A stretch of DNA of 64,000 nt from Opeltia flavorubescens. Its lineage: Eukaryota > Ascomycota > Lecanoromycetes > Teloschistales > Teloschistaceae. The notes below the pieces were generated by a model, which had not been told where the DNA came from, did not search any database, and worked only from the letters and a program-made list of their open reading frames with translations. Made by a program: the position numbers and the translations under genes. Positions 10,776 to 22,062 of the stretch are shown piece by piece. How positions within the stretch are numbered: the first letter of the stretch is position 1; the number at the start of each line of letters is the position of its first letter. Location of the stretch: contig KE546971.1 of assembly GCA_000442125.1 (NCBI GenBank), positions 374,583-438,582 of the forward strand. Direction: 5' to 3'.

Positions 10776-11481
10776 ATGTCTGACGGAACCAATCCAACGA
10801 AGAATCCGCTCACACAGCGTGAGGCGGAGCTGGTGATCATGGCAATCCAGTGCCTCAAGAAGGATTGTCTTCAGGTACGATCACTACACTTGCTAGCAAA
10901 ATTGTTTGACACTGGGCCTTTACCTTCCCTTCATTACACCTTTCGCATACCCAATTCTGTAATTCATGATTTCAATACTCATTCAACTCACTTCTCATCA
11001 GATCGACTGGGAGAAATTCGCTACCATGGCGGAATTCAAGAACAAAGCATCCGCCAACGCCAGCTTTGGAAATCTGGTCAAGCATAAACTCTCCACCGCC
11101 ACGGTCGACAATTTCTACGTAGCACCCGGAGGCGCTATTGGCTCCACCCCTCGAAAGCGACGCCAACCCATCAAGAAAGGAAAGACCGATGCAGAAGGCG
11201 ATGGTGCTAGTGACCATTCTGATCAAGAGACCCCTACCAAGAAGCGTGCGAAGAAGGATGGCACTGCAGCTCCTGCGAAGAAGCGTGGCAAAGCTTCGCC
11301 ACAGACCCAAGACAACTTCGTCAAAGGGTCTCATCAGGTACACAATGCCGACATGGACGAGGACGTTAAGGACGGGGAGGTTGATGTTAAGAAAGAAGAG
11401 GTGGATCCGAACGATGGAAGTGAGAGTCTCTTTGCACAGTCCTGCCCTACGTCCCACATCGAGGGCGCATCTTACTACTAG
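10776..11481 (+). CDS. Small basic, probably nuclear protein
   Basis: Join(10776..10874,11002..11481) gives 192 residues; the 127-bp intron has GTACGA at its donor and CAG at its acceptor. Residues ~12-60 form a short helical module (TQREAELVIMAIQCLKKDCLQ, then IDWEKFATMAEFKNKASANASFGNLVKHKL), a pattern found in many small Pezizomycotina proteins with a Myb-like or winged-helix look. The rest is disordered and rich in Lys, Asp and Glu, with clusters such as PRKRRQPIKKGK and PTKKRAKKDG that look like nuclear localisation signals. Near the C-terminus is a DVKKEEVD segment of sumoylation-consensus type. Function unknown; chromatin or nucleic-acid association is an inference from composition. Confidence 0.75.
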
Positions 11482-12411
11482 GAGCACATGAAGTTCACAT
11501 CGTGTTTTTCAATATCTTTAGGGAAGGCGCGGTTACGCTGATGCGTTTGATAATCAATCTCAATGGTGAGAGGGAAGGAAGGAAATAAATATCATGTATC
11601 TTAGCAGCTACTCGCCCCGGTTAAGTTTGCAATCAACGACGATTTTCTCACTCATTGATGCTTCCTCCTTTGATGATTGCTTTTCCCTCCATGACCGTTT
11701 CTTCCTCAGTGACCACTACTTCTACCTCACTAACGGATTCTATCGCTGCGAAAACAGCTCCTTCAACGTCAATGTCTATCTTCCCGCTCAATTTCAATGA
11801 TAACCTCCTCCATTTTCCCTTTCTGCAAACCTCACCTGTCTTACACTATACTTGCTCCTAATGTGACGGACCTTTTCAGATAATTTGTGTTACCACATCG
11901 TTGTTGAAGACCACGCATATGGTACATCTCTCGATGTCGATACATCGATTCATTCGTCAACAGTATGACTTTAAGGCAGAATCTCGACGACACATTTTAA
12001 CACCTATTATATCTCTTCCCCTTGCCAAAATTTACCATTCGAAGTAACACAAAGTCGTCCTCGAAGCACTCATTATTTGGCTGATACCAACCAGTTACAT
12101 CCTCTAATTTCTTCGTGAATCAGCATAGAAACATGATATTTCTAAGCATTCAGATATGTCTCTTGATTAGTGACGGACTATCGCCCAAACTCAAGACACC
12201 TAGATAAACGTTTACTTTTCAATTTTCTATACCAGCTACCCACCCTGAATCCTATGACTAAGAACCGCTCAAAAACATCCGCAGCTTCAGCCTCGAAAAA
12301 AGCGATACCAAAAAACAGCGCTGAAATGCTAAATAAACCCCCAGTTACAGAACCATACAATCACCACACACACCATCACAATCCTCACAACCTCCACACC
12401 ACTCTGCCCAT
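11482..12411. other. Convergent intergenic region
   Basis: This 930-bp gap lies between the 3' end of a plus-strand gene and the 3' end of MSH6 on the minus strand. It is moderately AT-rich with several short open frames and no protein-family signal. It should contain both 3' UTRs. The plus strand becomes C-rich and G-poor approaching 12360. Confidence 0.5.
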
Positions 12412-15400
12412 TTACATCCCCTCCACCGCCCTCCTCAAAACCTCCAGCCCCCTACCCCCCTCCCCACCATCATCCCCCTTCCCCTCCCTCAAAACCCAAG
12501 ACAAATCACTCAACCACCCCAACCCCACCCCTCCCCCCTCCCTAACACTAACAGCCCTCCTCCCCTCCTTCCCCGTAAACTCCCACTTCCTCGCCGCTTG
12601 CTCCGCATTCTCCACCACCCCTTTTGGAATCCCACACATACTCGCACAATGCATGCCATAACTCCCCTCCGCAACCCCATCTTCCAACTTGTATAGGAAG
12701 GTTACACGTCGCTCCTCATCGTCGACATGGATGCGCATTCTCCTGTTACGGACTTCAGGATGGTGCGCGAATTCCGCGGCTAAGGAATGGTAATGCGTAG
12801 CGAAGAAGCCCACGCAGCCGATATGGGTAGCGCAATGATGCAAGACCGCTTGCGCGACCGCGACGCCATCGTAAGAGGATGTGCCGCGGCCGAGTTCGTC
12901 GAGGATGACGAGGGAGCGGGGCGTGGCTTCCGCGAGGATTTTCTTCGTTTCCGAGAGTTCGACGAAGAAGGTGGATTGAGCGGCGAAGATGTTATCGTTG
13001 GCCCCGAGACGGGACATGATACGGTCGACAGGGGTGAGACGGGCGGAGGAGGCAGGGACGTAGCATCCGATTTGCGCCATGATGACGGCGATGCAGGTCA
13101 TGCGGAGGATGGTGGATTTACCGGCTGCGTTGGCGCCTGTGAGGAGACTGATGTTGGGAGTGGAGCCACCGAGATGGACGTCATTCGGAATGAAGTCAGT
13201 AACATTGGGTAGCAGGCAGGGATGCCGGAGGTCGGAGAACTCAATGACGCTTCTCTCATCCTCAATGAACTCGGGACGACAGCACGGCTCGCCCAGAGAA
13301 GAGGAAGCTTTAGCTAGTGAGATGAGACAGTCGAGTTGAGCAACGATACGAACAGCAGCAAGCCAAGTAGAATAGTCCTTATCGAAGCGAGCGAAGAAAC
13401 GGCCAGCGACTTCCTTCACGATCTGACCGTGCGTCTCTTGTGCTTCTTGAAGTTGCCGCACAAGGTTACGGAGTTCAGGACTGTAGTACCTCTTGACCTT
13501 TTGGGTAGCTGACATCTGATCCCATCCCTTGGGTATGCCCTTGACCTTGACAGGTACCTCCAATTGATAGATCTCCTTTCCGTTGTCGCGATACTCAATC
13601 GCAGAGCAGCCGAGGTCCTTCCTAGTCTTTTGCAAGAGCTTGTCTAAATTGGCCAGAATCTCTTCGATGCGATCTTGGCTTGCATCAAAATCCGCTTCTA
13701 CACCGTGCTCAGGCACCAGGATACTGTTTTCTCGTGCCTTTGAGCGATCGAAGGCATCCTTCCATCTTGACAAGGTCTCTTTAAGGTCGGGCATCGAGGA
13801 AATGAGCTGACCGATCACGCCTTCACCCGGGCCAAATTTTGTAAGCAGGCTCATCGTGTATTCTATCTGCTCGAATCCGTCAAGGACTCGGACAAAATCG
13901 ACTGCCTTACAAGTTCCCGCGTGGATACGTGAGATCAACCGTTCGAGATCAGGCAACTTCGTCAGCTGTGAGGTAAAGCGATCCCGGACAGTGGAGTCCG
14001 CGTTGAGCGCTTCGACAGCATCAAGGCGGGCATCGATCTTGACCGAGTCCATCAATGGATGACAGACCCATTGCTTGAAGGCTCGTTTGCCGAATGGAGT
14101 AATACATCTGTTCAGCAAAGAAAAGAGAGTGCCGTCCGCACCACCATCGAAGTTGTTGGCAAAGACTTCAAGATTGATCAAGGTCTTGCCATCCAAGACC
14201 AGGCTCGTGGCTCTCTTGATAGGATCATACCACGCAAAGTTGCCAAGGGTCAGAAGCTCTCGTTCAATCTTCAACGTCCTCAGGTAGTGCACCAATGCGC
14301 CGAATGAAGACATCAGAAGCTGTTTGTCTCGAGCTTCGCGAAGAGCTCTTGGCCAGGCCTCCCAGTTGCTGTCTCCCTCAGATACAAAGTAGCCGCTCGC
14401 ATCAAGCTCCCGGCTGGTTATGTCGGCGGTCCAGAACTCCTTAGAAGGCTTGAGATAATTCCACAGCGTTGTGGGACCTGTATTACTTTTCAATATTCTC
14501 GAGGCTTCCGTTGAAATGTAAGACTTCTCAAGTAGCAACTCTCGTGGCCGTGTCTGAGCAATAAAGGTTTCAAATTTTGTCATCTCGACGTCGTCTACAA
14601 ACTCTGTGATGTGGAACTGACCAATAGCTGTGTCAACGAATGATATTCCGAACGCAGGCTGGCCTTCAAACTCAGACTCCTTGATCGATACACAATACGT
14701 CGACATGTCATCTTGAAGCATCCCGCCGTCGACCAATGTGCCAGCTGTCAGGACGCAAGCAAGCTCTCTGCGGATGACCTTCTCCTCCTTTGCTGATTTG
14801 CCAGGCTGCTTCCCCTCTCGTTCTCGCATTTCCTTAGCGAGGGCGGATTCCTGCTGATCGACCCGAGCAATCTTGTATCCTTTGGCAACGAATTGATTTG
14901 CCCAATGCGGTAGACTCATCTCCGGTACACCGACCATTCGCATATTTACGCGATCAGTGAGTTTAAGATCAAACAGCTGGTGACCGATGGTTGCATCATT
15001 CTCGTAGAGCTCGTAGAATTTGCCCTTTTTAAAGAATACAATTGTATCCCAGAATTTCTGCTTGATCTCCCAGTACTGCTTCTCGAAAGGTGAAAATTCC
15101 TTCCAAGCAAAGGGCGGGATGTAGACCGTTCGTGGGTCATAATCAGGGTGCCCAGGTGGGTTTCGATCTGCGTCCGTGATCTGCGCCAGCCATGTATATC
15201 GCTGATCAGGTTCAGTCGTATGCGCCTTCTTTTTCCACTTCTTACCGGATGGATCTGGCTTCGTCGTAGGTATATTCACTGGCCGCGGTTGTAGTGGTTC
15301 AACATTCTCTGGATCATAAGACCATTGTTGAGCTGTTGAAACTGCTGGCATTTCCATGTCTTCGTCAACGTCTGGCGGTGGCACTGGCGAGCTCTTCTGA

Positions 15401-16146
15401 CGTTTTGATGCAGATGCCGACGATCTTTTTCTCTTCTTCGAGGGAATAGCATCGTCAGAATCATCGGGTACGACGAAGTCGTCTACACAAAACCCAGTCA
15501 GCATGGTTCGATTGGAGCTGTCGGTATGCTATATAGCTTGCCCTCATCAATTTCATCGAGGTCTGATGCCCCAGCGAACTCGTCGGTATCCGGTGACGGG
15601 CTCCTCTTTCGTCTCTTTAGCGTCCGTCCTCTATTCCTTGAAGGGAGCGAGGGGTTGAAGACATCGTTTTCGTCGTCCTCATCGCCAGACTCGGCATAGC
15701 TGATAACTTTTTTGGCCTATGATTCAAATCAGGATGGATGCCCAAGGCTACTGTGGGTTGCATACCTTTCGAGACGGGCTGTTTACGTGCAACGAACCAT
15801 TGGCGCCTGTACTTTGTCCATTCATTACGGCACTCGCTGGTGTGACTGGTGAGGGTAGTCCATTTGCTGAACCGACGTTATTGGGACTCGGTGCCTTTAG
15901 GGGACTCATGGGCTCTTCCAGAGCGTCACTGCTGGGAGCAGGCGTAAGACTACTGCTTGGTCCTCTTGTAGCTGAGCCATTGATCGGTGGAAGGCCATTC
16001 CTTTCGCTAGGAGAGCCATTCAATGGCTTCTTTTGGAAAAATCCCATGATAGTCTTTTGAGTTTTACTCCCAGAAAGTCCAGAGGAATTAGACTTCTTGA
16101 GTGCAGGTGGCTGACTTGCCGGTGTTGACCTCGTTGGCCCGGCCAT
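12412..16146 (-). CDS. MSH6: DNA mismatch repair protein Msh6 (MutS homologue)
   Basis: Complement(join(12412..15482,15542..15716,15766..16146)) encodes 1,208 residues. Msh6 pairs with Msh2 to form MutS-alpha, which recognises base mismatches and small loops in the nucleus. The N-terminus carries a PCNA-binding PIP box (QKTIMGFF, ~29-36) followed by a disordered acidic/basic region. The mismatch-wedge motif FYE of KKGKFYELYE is near residue 342. The ATPase has Walker A GANAAGKST (~970), DELGRGTSS (~1048) and FATHYHSLAAEF. The 49-bp intron is GT-AG. The 59-bp intron (15483-15541) needs a GC donor (GCAAGC) to restore the frame between DEIDE and DDFVVPDD. An ATG at 15504 opens the long frame but lies inside that intron, so it is not the start. 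The final ~45 residues are Gly/Glu-rich and derive from a G-rich tract. Confidence 0.95.
15483..15541 (-). other. Probable GC-AG intron in MSH6
   Basis: On the minus strand the intron starts with GCAAGC and ends with GTGTAG. Using it joins an acidic segment to DDFVVPDDSDD in frame; no GT in the vicinity does so. GC-AG introns are a known minor class in fungi. Confidence 0.75.
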
Positions 16147-16532
16147 GATTGCTGCCGAGGTATGGTGTTCAATGGGTCGAGTGAAGGAGATGTGTTGAGT
16201 GGCTCGAGACTTATCCCTATGAACGGGTGGCAGAATTTGGGAGACGTGCCAGTGACGTGAGGAGACGCGTAGGAAAAGAGACTAGTCCCAATCCAGCGGT
16301 GGCATCACGGGTCCGAGCTCTCCTGTCCTTTCCCCTAAACCCATGTACAGACGAAGCCAAGATAATTAGCAAGAGTAACAGAGCTCTATCTCATGAATAA
16401 GAGATATATGGACAGGGTTTTCTATTTCTCTGTTTCCGAAGTTCCCATGTCTTATTATACAATCGCTAAAAACAATTCCATGTACATACAGTAGAGGCGG
16501 AGTTCTATCAGACAGCAATGGCTTGAAAAGCT
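16147..16532. other. Spacer between MSH6 promoter and TyrRS 3' end
   Basis: This 386-bp gap contains the MSH6 promoter on its left and the 3' UTR of the tyrosyl-tRNA synthetase on its right. A GGCATCACG/GACGTGCC-rich section (about 16230-16310) could hold regulatory sites, but I cannot name one with confidence. Confidence 0.4.
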
Positions 16533-18582
16533 TCACGCTTGCGCCCTGCTCCTCGTCTTGATATTACTTAGATCTTCCCCTTTCGCCTTCTCTTCTCGCT
16601 CTCGCTTTACCTCTTCCCAGCCCGGTGCATTCAAGCCCAGTCTCATATATTCATCATCTTCGACAATCCTAACGATTTTGACTTTCCACTTGCCTACTCG
16701 AAGGATGAGAAGCTTGCCATCGATTATGAATTTGTTAACGGCATCGTCCTCCCAGTTTAGAGCCGGGGTAAACTCGACATGATCTGGCATGTCCCCGTGC
16801 TGTCCAGGAAGACTTCCGACGTAAGCTCCTTTTGCCGCGCATAATCGGTGACCCTCGCTTCGCGATGAAACCAAGCCGGCTGCGTATAAGATACGTCCGA
16901 TTTGCTTACTGACAACCAACGACTTTGGTAGGGTTACGTTGCCGGCTGCGGATGGCGCACTGGGCCCAGCCGCTTTGTTGAACATGAAGTTCATATCAGG
17001 AACCTTTGACGGAGAATCAGTGCTAACGTTGTCGGCCTTTATGGCCTCTGCCTTCTTCTTGGCTGTATTTTTGGATGGTCTGAACAATAGTCCGTGTTGA
17101 GCTTCGACAGCCTCGACCTCTGTCTCCCCATGAACTATTGAAAGGACTTCACGGGCTAATTGCCTCTGTGCGAGTCGCTTGGAAGGGTCCAAGGTATGTT
17201 CAGCTACTACCGCATCGATAGCCTTAAGTGGCATGAATGTAAAAAGTTTTAGATAACGACTGACGTCCTCATCGGATGATCTCAAGAAGAACTGTAGGAA
17301 CCATCAGCGGGTGTACAAGTGAGTTAAGATACATCTGCTCATACCTGATACAGATCAAAGGGACTGGTCATATCCTTGTCCAACCAAACAGCATTACCGG
17401 CGCTCTTGCCGAACTTTTCACCAGAAGAGGTAGTCAGCAGAGGGACGGTAAACCCCATCGGTTTGTTGCTGTCTCCGGCCCTGTCTCGCCTTACGTCTGG
17501 GTCGTAATGGTTTTTGCGAATGTAGTTGATTGCTTCAATACCAGCCATGATGTTTCCATACTGATCTGATCCTCCGATTTGTATCTGAATGCCGTTCATT
17601 TGAAACGTGTTGTACATGTGCCACCAATCGTAGGCTTGAAGGACTGGATACGAAAATTCTCCAAATGAGAGTCCATCACCACTCTCCATTTTATTTCTCG
17701 CGCTTGAAGACACAATAAAATTAGTATTCTTCAGAGACCAGCGCATTCCCCACTTTGGCAGGACTCACTCACGTATCCCGACCCAACATCGTTCCCACAC
17801 GCATTCCGGAGCCAAGCAATCGCAACATCTCCAAGAAAGGCAGGTTATTCAACCACGCATGGTTGTTCGCGAGGCCCCTTCGCCATGCCCATTCCCATAC
17901 GTAGCCGTGCTTGCGTCCGTATTTTTCAACATGCGCCCACATTGACTTCATCTGGTAATGCATAGTGACCATATTCGCCTTCCTTATATGAGATGACATT
18001 GCATCTCGATCTTTTGTGCGTCCGGTAGGGTCTCCAATGCTAGCGGTTGCGCCGCCAAGCTATCGTCGATATCAGCCTTGTGGGTAGGACTGGGATGATC
18101 ATGTATACTGACCAAGGTCACGGCGTAAAATCCATGGACGTACATCCAAAAGGCCGCCATGAGGGGAACCAGATGTCCGACATGCAGAGACGGTGCTGTA
18201 GGATCGATACCCACGTAGACGCCCACCCGCTTCTCATTGAACAGAGCATCGAGCTCATTTCGTGTCCCTCTGTTCGGTCAGCAGCTGGCTGAAAAGAGCT
18301 AGGGGAATCCGCGAACCCTGCGATTGCATGAACATATCCTCTTTCCTCAAGGACAGTAAGCATCGACTGGACCTCGCCAGCCTTGATCTGCTCATGTCGC
18401 CTATCCCATTGCTTCTTGGCCTCTTCTGTTTTCCGTGTGTATTCCCGAGTAACGTGTCGCTTTTGATTGGAAACTGAAGGGAGGACTTTGCGAAGCACGC
18501 GGCGAGTGCTTTGCTGCTGACGGAGGCATGATGAGCATGTCCATGGTGCAGCTATGGAGAATGGCAGCCTTGACGTGACCAT
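16533..18582 (-). CDS. Mitochondrial tyrosyl-tRNA synthetase
   Basis: Complement(join(16533..17291,17345..17702,17773..18059,18113..18269,18317..18582)) encodes 608 residues; four introns of 53, 70, 53 and 47 bp keep frame. This class I synthetase charges mitochondrial tRNA-Tyr. The N-terminal ~40 residues are Arg/Ser-rich and suit a mitochondrial targeting signal. The HIGH-type motif is SLHVGH (~116-121) after GIDPTAP, the GDPTGR loop follows, GGSDQYGNI binds Tyr, and the KMSKS-type loop is EKFGKSAG (~333). Residues ~478-520 resemble an S4 RNA-binding domain. In Neurospora the orthologue CYT-18 also splices group I introns; whether this one does is unknown. Its 5' end is only 144 bp from the start of the U6 gene, which is transcribed away from it. 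Confidence 0.95.
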
Positions 18583-18698
18583 CAGAAAAGTTGGCTGCAG
18601 AGATGGTCACTAAGCATACATTGAAAGTGAAGCGTAGATTGGACAGCAATATCGGAAGTCGTAAAAAGTTAAGCTCTGCAGCCAAGGGCAACTATTGA

Positions 18699-18708
18699 TA
18701 TATATTTT
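18699..18708 (+). promoter_or_regulatory. TATA box of the U6 gene
   Basis: TATATATTTT lies about 28 bp upstream of the predicted U6 5' end, the spacing expected for a TFIIIB/TBP-bound Pol III promoter. It stands alone in a region of mixed composition. Confidence 0.7.
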
Positions 18709-18726
18709 GCATTGACGACGTCAATT

Positions 18727-18829
18727 CTGCCTTCGGGCATTTGGTCTAATTTGAAACGATACAGAGAAGATTAGCATGGCCCCTGCACTAAGGATGACAC
18801 GCTCAATCAAAGAGAAGCTCAAAATTTTT
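18727..18829 (+). ncRNA. U6: U6 spliceosomal snRNA
   Basis: U6 is the catalytic snRNA of the spliceosome. A 5' hairpin TGCC-TTCG-GGCA (18728-18739) is followed by TTTGGTC, the ACAGAGA box within GATACAGAGAAGATTAGC (18758-18775), the CATGGCCCCTGC segment and AGGATGACACGC, all in the standard order. The gene ends in a T-run. These blocks are nearly invariant in eukaryotes, so the identification is secure; the exact 5' nucleotide is uncertain by one or two bases. A TGGTCTAATTTG segment (18742-18753) has an A-block-like look, as in yeast SNR6. Confidence 0.97.
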
Positions 18830-18830
18830 T
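18825..18830 (+). terminator. Pol III T-run terminator of U6
   Basis: Six consecutive T residues follow the CTCAAAA 3' end of U6, a standard RNA polymerase III stop signal. A second run, TTTTT, follows at about 18858. Confidence 0.85.
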
Positions 18831-18836
18831 GGCACT

Positions 18837-18847
18837 GGTTCGACCCC
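18837..18847 (+). promoter_or_regulatory. Downstream B-box (TFIIIC site) of the U6 gene
   Basis: GGTTCGACCCC matches the B-box consensus GGTTCGANNCC at every fixed position and lies only ~7 bp past the U6 T-run. Budding-yeast SNR6 also has an extragenic downstream B block, but much farther from the gene. No tRNA can be folded around this site, so a role in U6 transcription is the most likely reading. Confidence 0.7.
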
Positions 18848-19163
18848 AGCGGTGGACCTTTTTGCCTTTTTTTTACGGCTTTTTCATACAAGTCTATGCA
18901 TATGTACTTCATCATGTATGTATCTCAATTGTATTTGGCTTAGCGATGATTCGATTATATGCTTGACATGTCATTCCGTTCCTACGCGGTCTATCTATGT
19001 TGTTTTCGTCAATGTTTTGTCGTCTCATTCATCACATTCACCTCCTCTAGACACTCAGTTGTACGAGGGTCGAGGACAAAAGTCTTGTCCGATAGAGGCA
19101 CTTGGCAAACCCTTCAATATTACTAAATACAATCACACGCTGTAATCGATACAACGATTTCAC
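18848..19163. other. Spacer between U6 and the transposon stack
   Basis: About 316 bp of normal base composition with no gene. It contains the left member of a 34-bp inverted pair (19065-19098) and of a 15-bp direct pair (19146-19160), both matched on the other side of the transposon. Confidence 0.6.
19065..19098 (+). repeat. Left copy of a flanking inverted pair
   Basis: Thirty of 34 bases match the reverse complement of 47953-47986. The shared core is GACAAAAGTCTTG followed by CCGATA. In this copy GGACAA and TTGTCC (19074-19079 and 19085-19090) also form a perfect small hairpin. It lies outside the transposon termini, so it is not part of the TIR. Confidence 0.7.
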
Positions 19164-19165
19164 TA
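19164..19165. repeat. TA target duplication, left
   Basis: TA directly precedes the left TIR and is matched by TA at 47823-47824, as expected for Tc1/mariner/pogo insertion. Confidence 0.75.
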
Positions 19166-19268
19166 CTTATATCCACCAGGTTTTGCACCAGATCAGGTTT
19201 TGCACCAGGTAGATTTTGGCGTTAAAATTCCTTAGTATTCTTGCCTAATTAGGTATAATATTAATAAA
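19166..19268 (+). repeat. Left terminal inverted repeat
   Basis: Starts CTTATATCCACCAGG. It contains two tandem copies of CAGGTTTTGCACCAG with a 17-bp period. It pairs with 47720-47822. Most differences between the two ends are C/T or G/A, as RIP would cause; similarity fades in AT-only sequence near 19268. Confidence 0.9.
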
Positions 19269-19639
19269 AAAATAAATAAATATAAAATTTATTTTTTTTA
19301 TTTTCTACTCCGCAGCTTTTATCTAAATTTTTCTTTCCTCTTCTTTATATTTAATTTATCGCTATTTTAATTAATTAATATAATTTTAAATTATTAAATA
19401 TTTAAATTCCGCTTTTAAATTATTATTATTTTTAATTAATATTATTTTTTTAAATATTAAATAAATAATTAAATTTTAAAAACCTCGAAATTTTTATTAT
19501 AAATAATTTATTATAATTTTTTTTTATATATTATTTCGCTAGTAAATTTTATTTTTATCGATATATTAAATAATTAGTAAGTTTTTATAAATAAAATACT
19601 TTATAGAAAATATATATAAATTATTATAAATATTTAATA

Positions 19640-20800
19640 TTTCTTTTAAACCGACTATAAAGTTTTATAATTTATAGAATATTTTTAAAAAAAGCGGCTA
19701 TTATAATATAATATTATTAAAAAATATAAAATTAAATATATTACTTTAAATCGTTGTATTAAATAAGCGTATATAAATTATAAAAAAATAATTATAAATT
19801 TATAAAGGTTTAAACCGGAGAAAAAAGCTATAATTATATAGTAAATAAAATAGTTTACTATTTAATATTTTTTTCTATAAATCGCGAAAATAAAATTTAT
19901 AATAAAAGTTTTATTTTTTATTTATAATAATTATAAACCTATTAAATTTAATTAATTTTTAAAATTTATTAAATATTATTCTAATTTAAAAAGTATATTT
20001 AATTATTTATAGAATAAAAAATAGAATTATATATTTAAAAAAACGATAGAAAAATTCTTTAAATTTTTTAACGATATAATTTTATAATATAGTATTTTTA
20101 TTTACAATATATATAATATAAATAAAAAAAATTTATTATAGATATTTAAAATAAATTAAAGGTTATAGTTTTTAAAAATTATAAAATTTTTTATATCTAA
20201 TATAGAGATAAAAAATAGACTATTATTATTAAAGGTATTTTTATTAATAATTTTTTTTTTTACCCTAAATTATTTTTAAAAATAAAATATAGATAAAAAT
20301 ATAATATACCGATATTAATTTATTATTAAAAAATAAGATTATTATAAATAAAAATAAATAAATTAATAATAAAATCGGTTTAAAATAGTTTCGAAATTAT
20401 TTTAATTCTATTATTAAAAAATATAAATAAAATAAATATTATTTTTTTATTTTTAATAACTATAATTTATATATTAATAATAAAATTATCGATTTCGCGA
20501 TTTAAAGGAAAATTATACTATTTTATTTACTATTATATATAATCTATATACTTTAGCTTTTTAATATAAACGTATTTAGTTTTTTTTAAAAAATATATTT
20601 TTTCTAGTTTTATAGCTAAACGGAATATAGTACTAATTATTTAATAGATAAAACCGATTTTATTAATATATATATAAACGCTCGCGGTAAAAGTATTATT
20701 AAAAATAATATCCGGAATATTTAGTATAATATAGGTTTTTTTTTTTATATACCGATAATAGTAATTAGTAAATAATATTCTAAATAATCTATTATTCTAC
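19640..20800 (+). pseudogene. RIP-degraded pogo/Fot1 DDE transposase
   Basis: Two catalytic neighbourhoods are readable once RIP changes (C to T, G to A) are allowed for. At 20112-20132 the codons read YNINKKN, matching the YNMDEKG motif of Fot1/pogo transposases. At 20455-20590 they read NNYNLYIN...DFAI*RKIIL, then *LFNINVFS, matching the DGHxSHxN...LPPHTTHxLQPLDxxVFSP core of the DDE_1 domain. The intended product would cut and paste the element at TA sites. The two segments are in different frames, and many TAA/TAG codons sit where CAA/CAG would be expected, so the gene is dead. I did not delimit the CENP-B-type N-terminal DNA-binding domain. Confidence 0.85.
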
Positions 20801-21139
20801 TAAAAATTAAAATTACTAATTTAACTAGCAAATTAATTATAATTTCTATTATATTATTTAATATTATTAATATTAACGAGTTTATTATTTTAATAAAAAT
20901 AAGCGAATATTTTTATAAAAATATTATTTTTAAGCTATATAAAAATTTTAAATATATATTTATAAATAAATAAATTTTTTAAATAACTAATTAATATTTT
21001 ATTAATACTATTAAATATTAAATAAAATATAATAACTATAAAAAAAATAATTATAATAAAACTAAAATTCTAAATAATAAAATTCTTTAAAAACGCTAAA
21101 AAAAATAATAAAAGAAATTTTATAAGAAATAATAATAAT

Positions 21140-21436
21140 TGTAATATACTAGATATAATTAAACTAATTTAAAAGCGTGAATTATTATAAAAAAACTATT
21201 TATAGCGTATATATTTAAATATATTAAAGAATTAATTCTTGCTTTTTAATAGAAAGTAAAAGGGATCGTTATATACTTAAAAATATATTTATCCTATACT
21301 AAATAATAATTATTTAAATAACTTTATTTAGACTTTTTAAAAAACCCGCTATATTAATAATTTAATATATTATTTCTATTATATAATTTCTACCTAAAGT
21401 CTAAATATTAATTACTTTTATAGTTTAATAATAATA
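21140..21436 (-). repeat. LTR of copy A, left (3' LTR)
   Basis: 297 bp, beginning TGTAATATACTAG and ending AATAATA where the family consensus is AGTAACA. It aligns end to end with the LTRs at 36456, 37652 and 46505. A purine-rich tract on the minus strand just inside it (complement of about 21437-21451) is the likely polypurine tract. Confidence 0.9.
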
Positions 21437-22062
21437 ATTACCTTTTTTTTTAAAATATTAACCTTAATATTAAAGTTTAAAAGTAATTTAAATTATTCGA
21501 AATATTTAAATAAATATTTATTAAAAACTATTTAAACTTTAATAGAAAAAAAAAAAAAGTTATTTATAGTAATACTATTAACTATAAAAATAATTACTAA
21601 TTTTCGTTATTTTTCTACTATTAAAATTCTACTAAAAGTTTATTAAGGATTTATAGTATTATATATATTTTTATAAGTAGAAAAAGAATAAAAAAAATAT
21701 TATATTATTATTATAGTTAAAAGGGTTAAAAATTTTTTTTTATTTAATATATAAACTTTATTCTAATATAATATAAAAGGGGTTAATAATTATACTAATA
21801 GATAAATATAGGCTTTTATAGAAATCTTCTTTTTTTTTTTTTTTTACTAATTATTGTAGGTATTATAATATCTAGTAGTTTATTTAATAATAGTAAATCT
21901 ATTAATAATAAAGCTTTTAAAAATATTAATAATAAGTTTTTTCTATTTTTATATTTATTTTTTAATAAATAAAACTTTTATATAATAATTTAAAATTTAA
22001 ATAACTATTTAAATTATAATTTAACTCGGTATAAAACTTTTATTATATAGTTATTACTTTTA

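Noticed and set aside
12170-12661. 163-codon plus-strand frame
   Set aside because: Overlaps the MSH6 3' end antisense and is driven by the same G-poor composition.
18721-18915. Minus-strand frame across the U6 gene
   Set aside because: The sequence is unambiguously U6 snRNA on the plus strand; the frame is chance.
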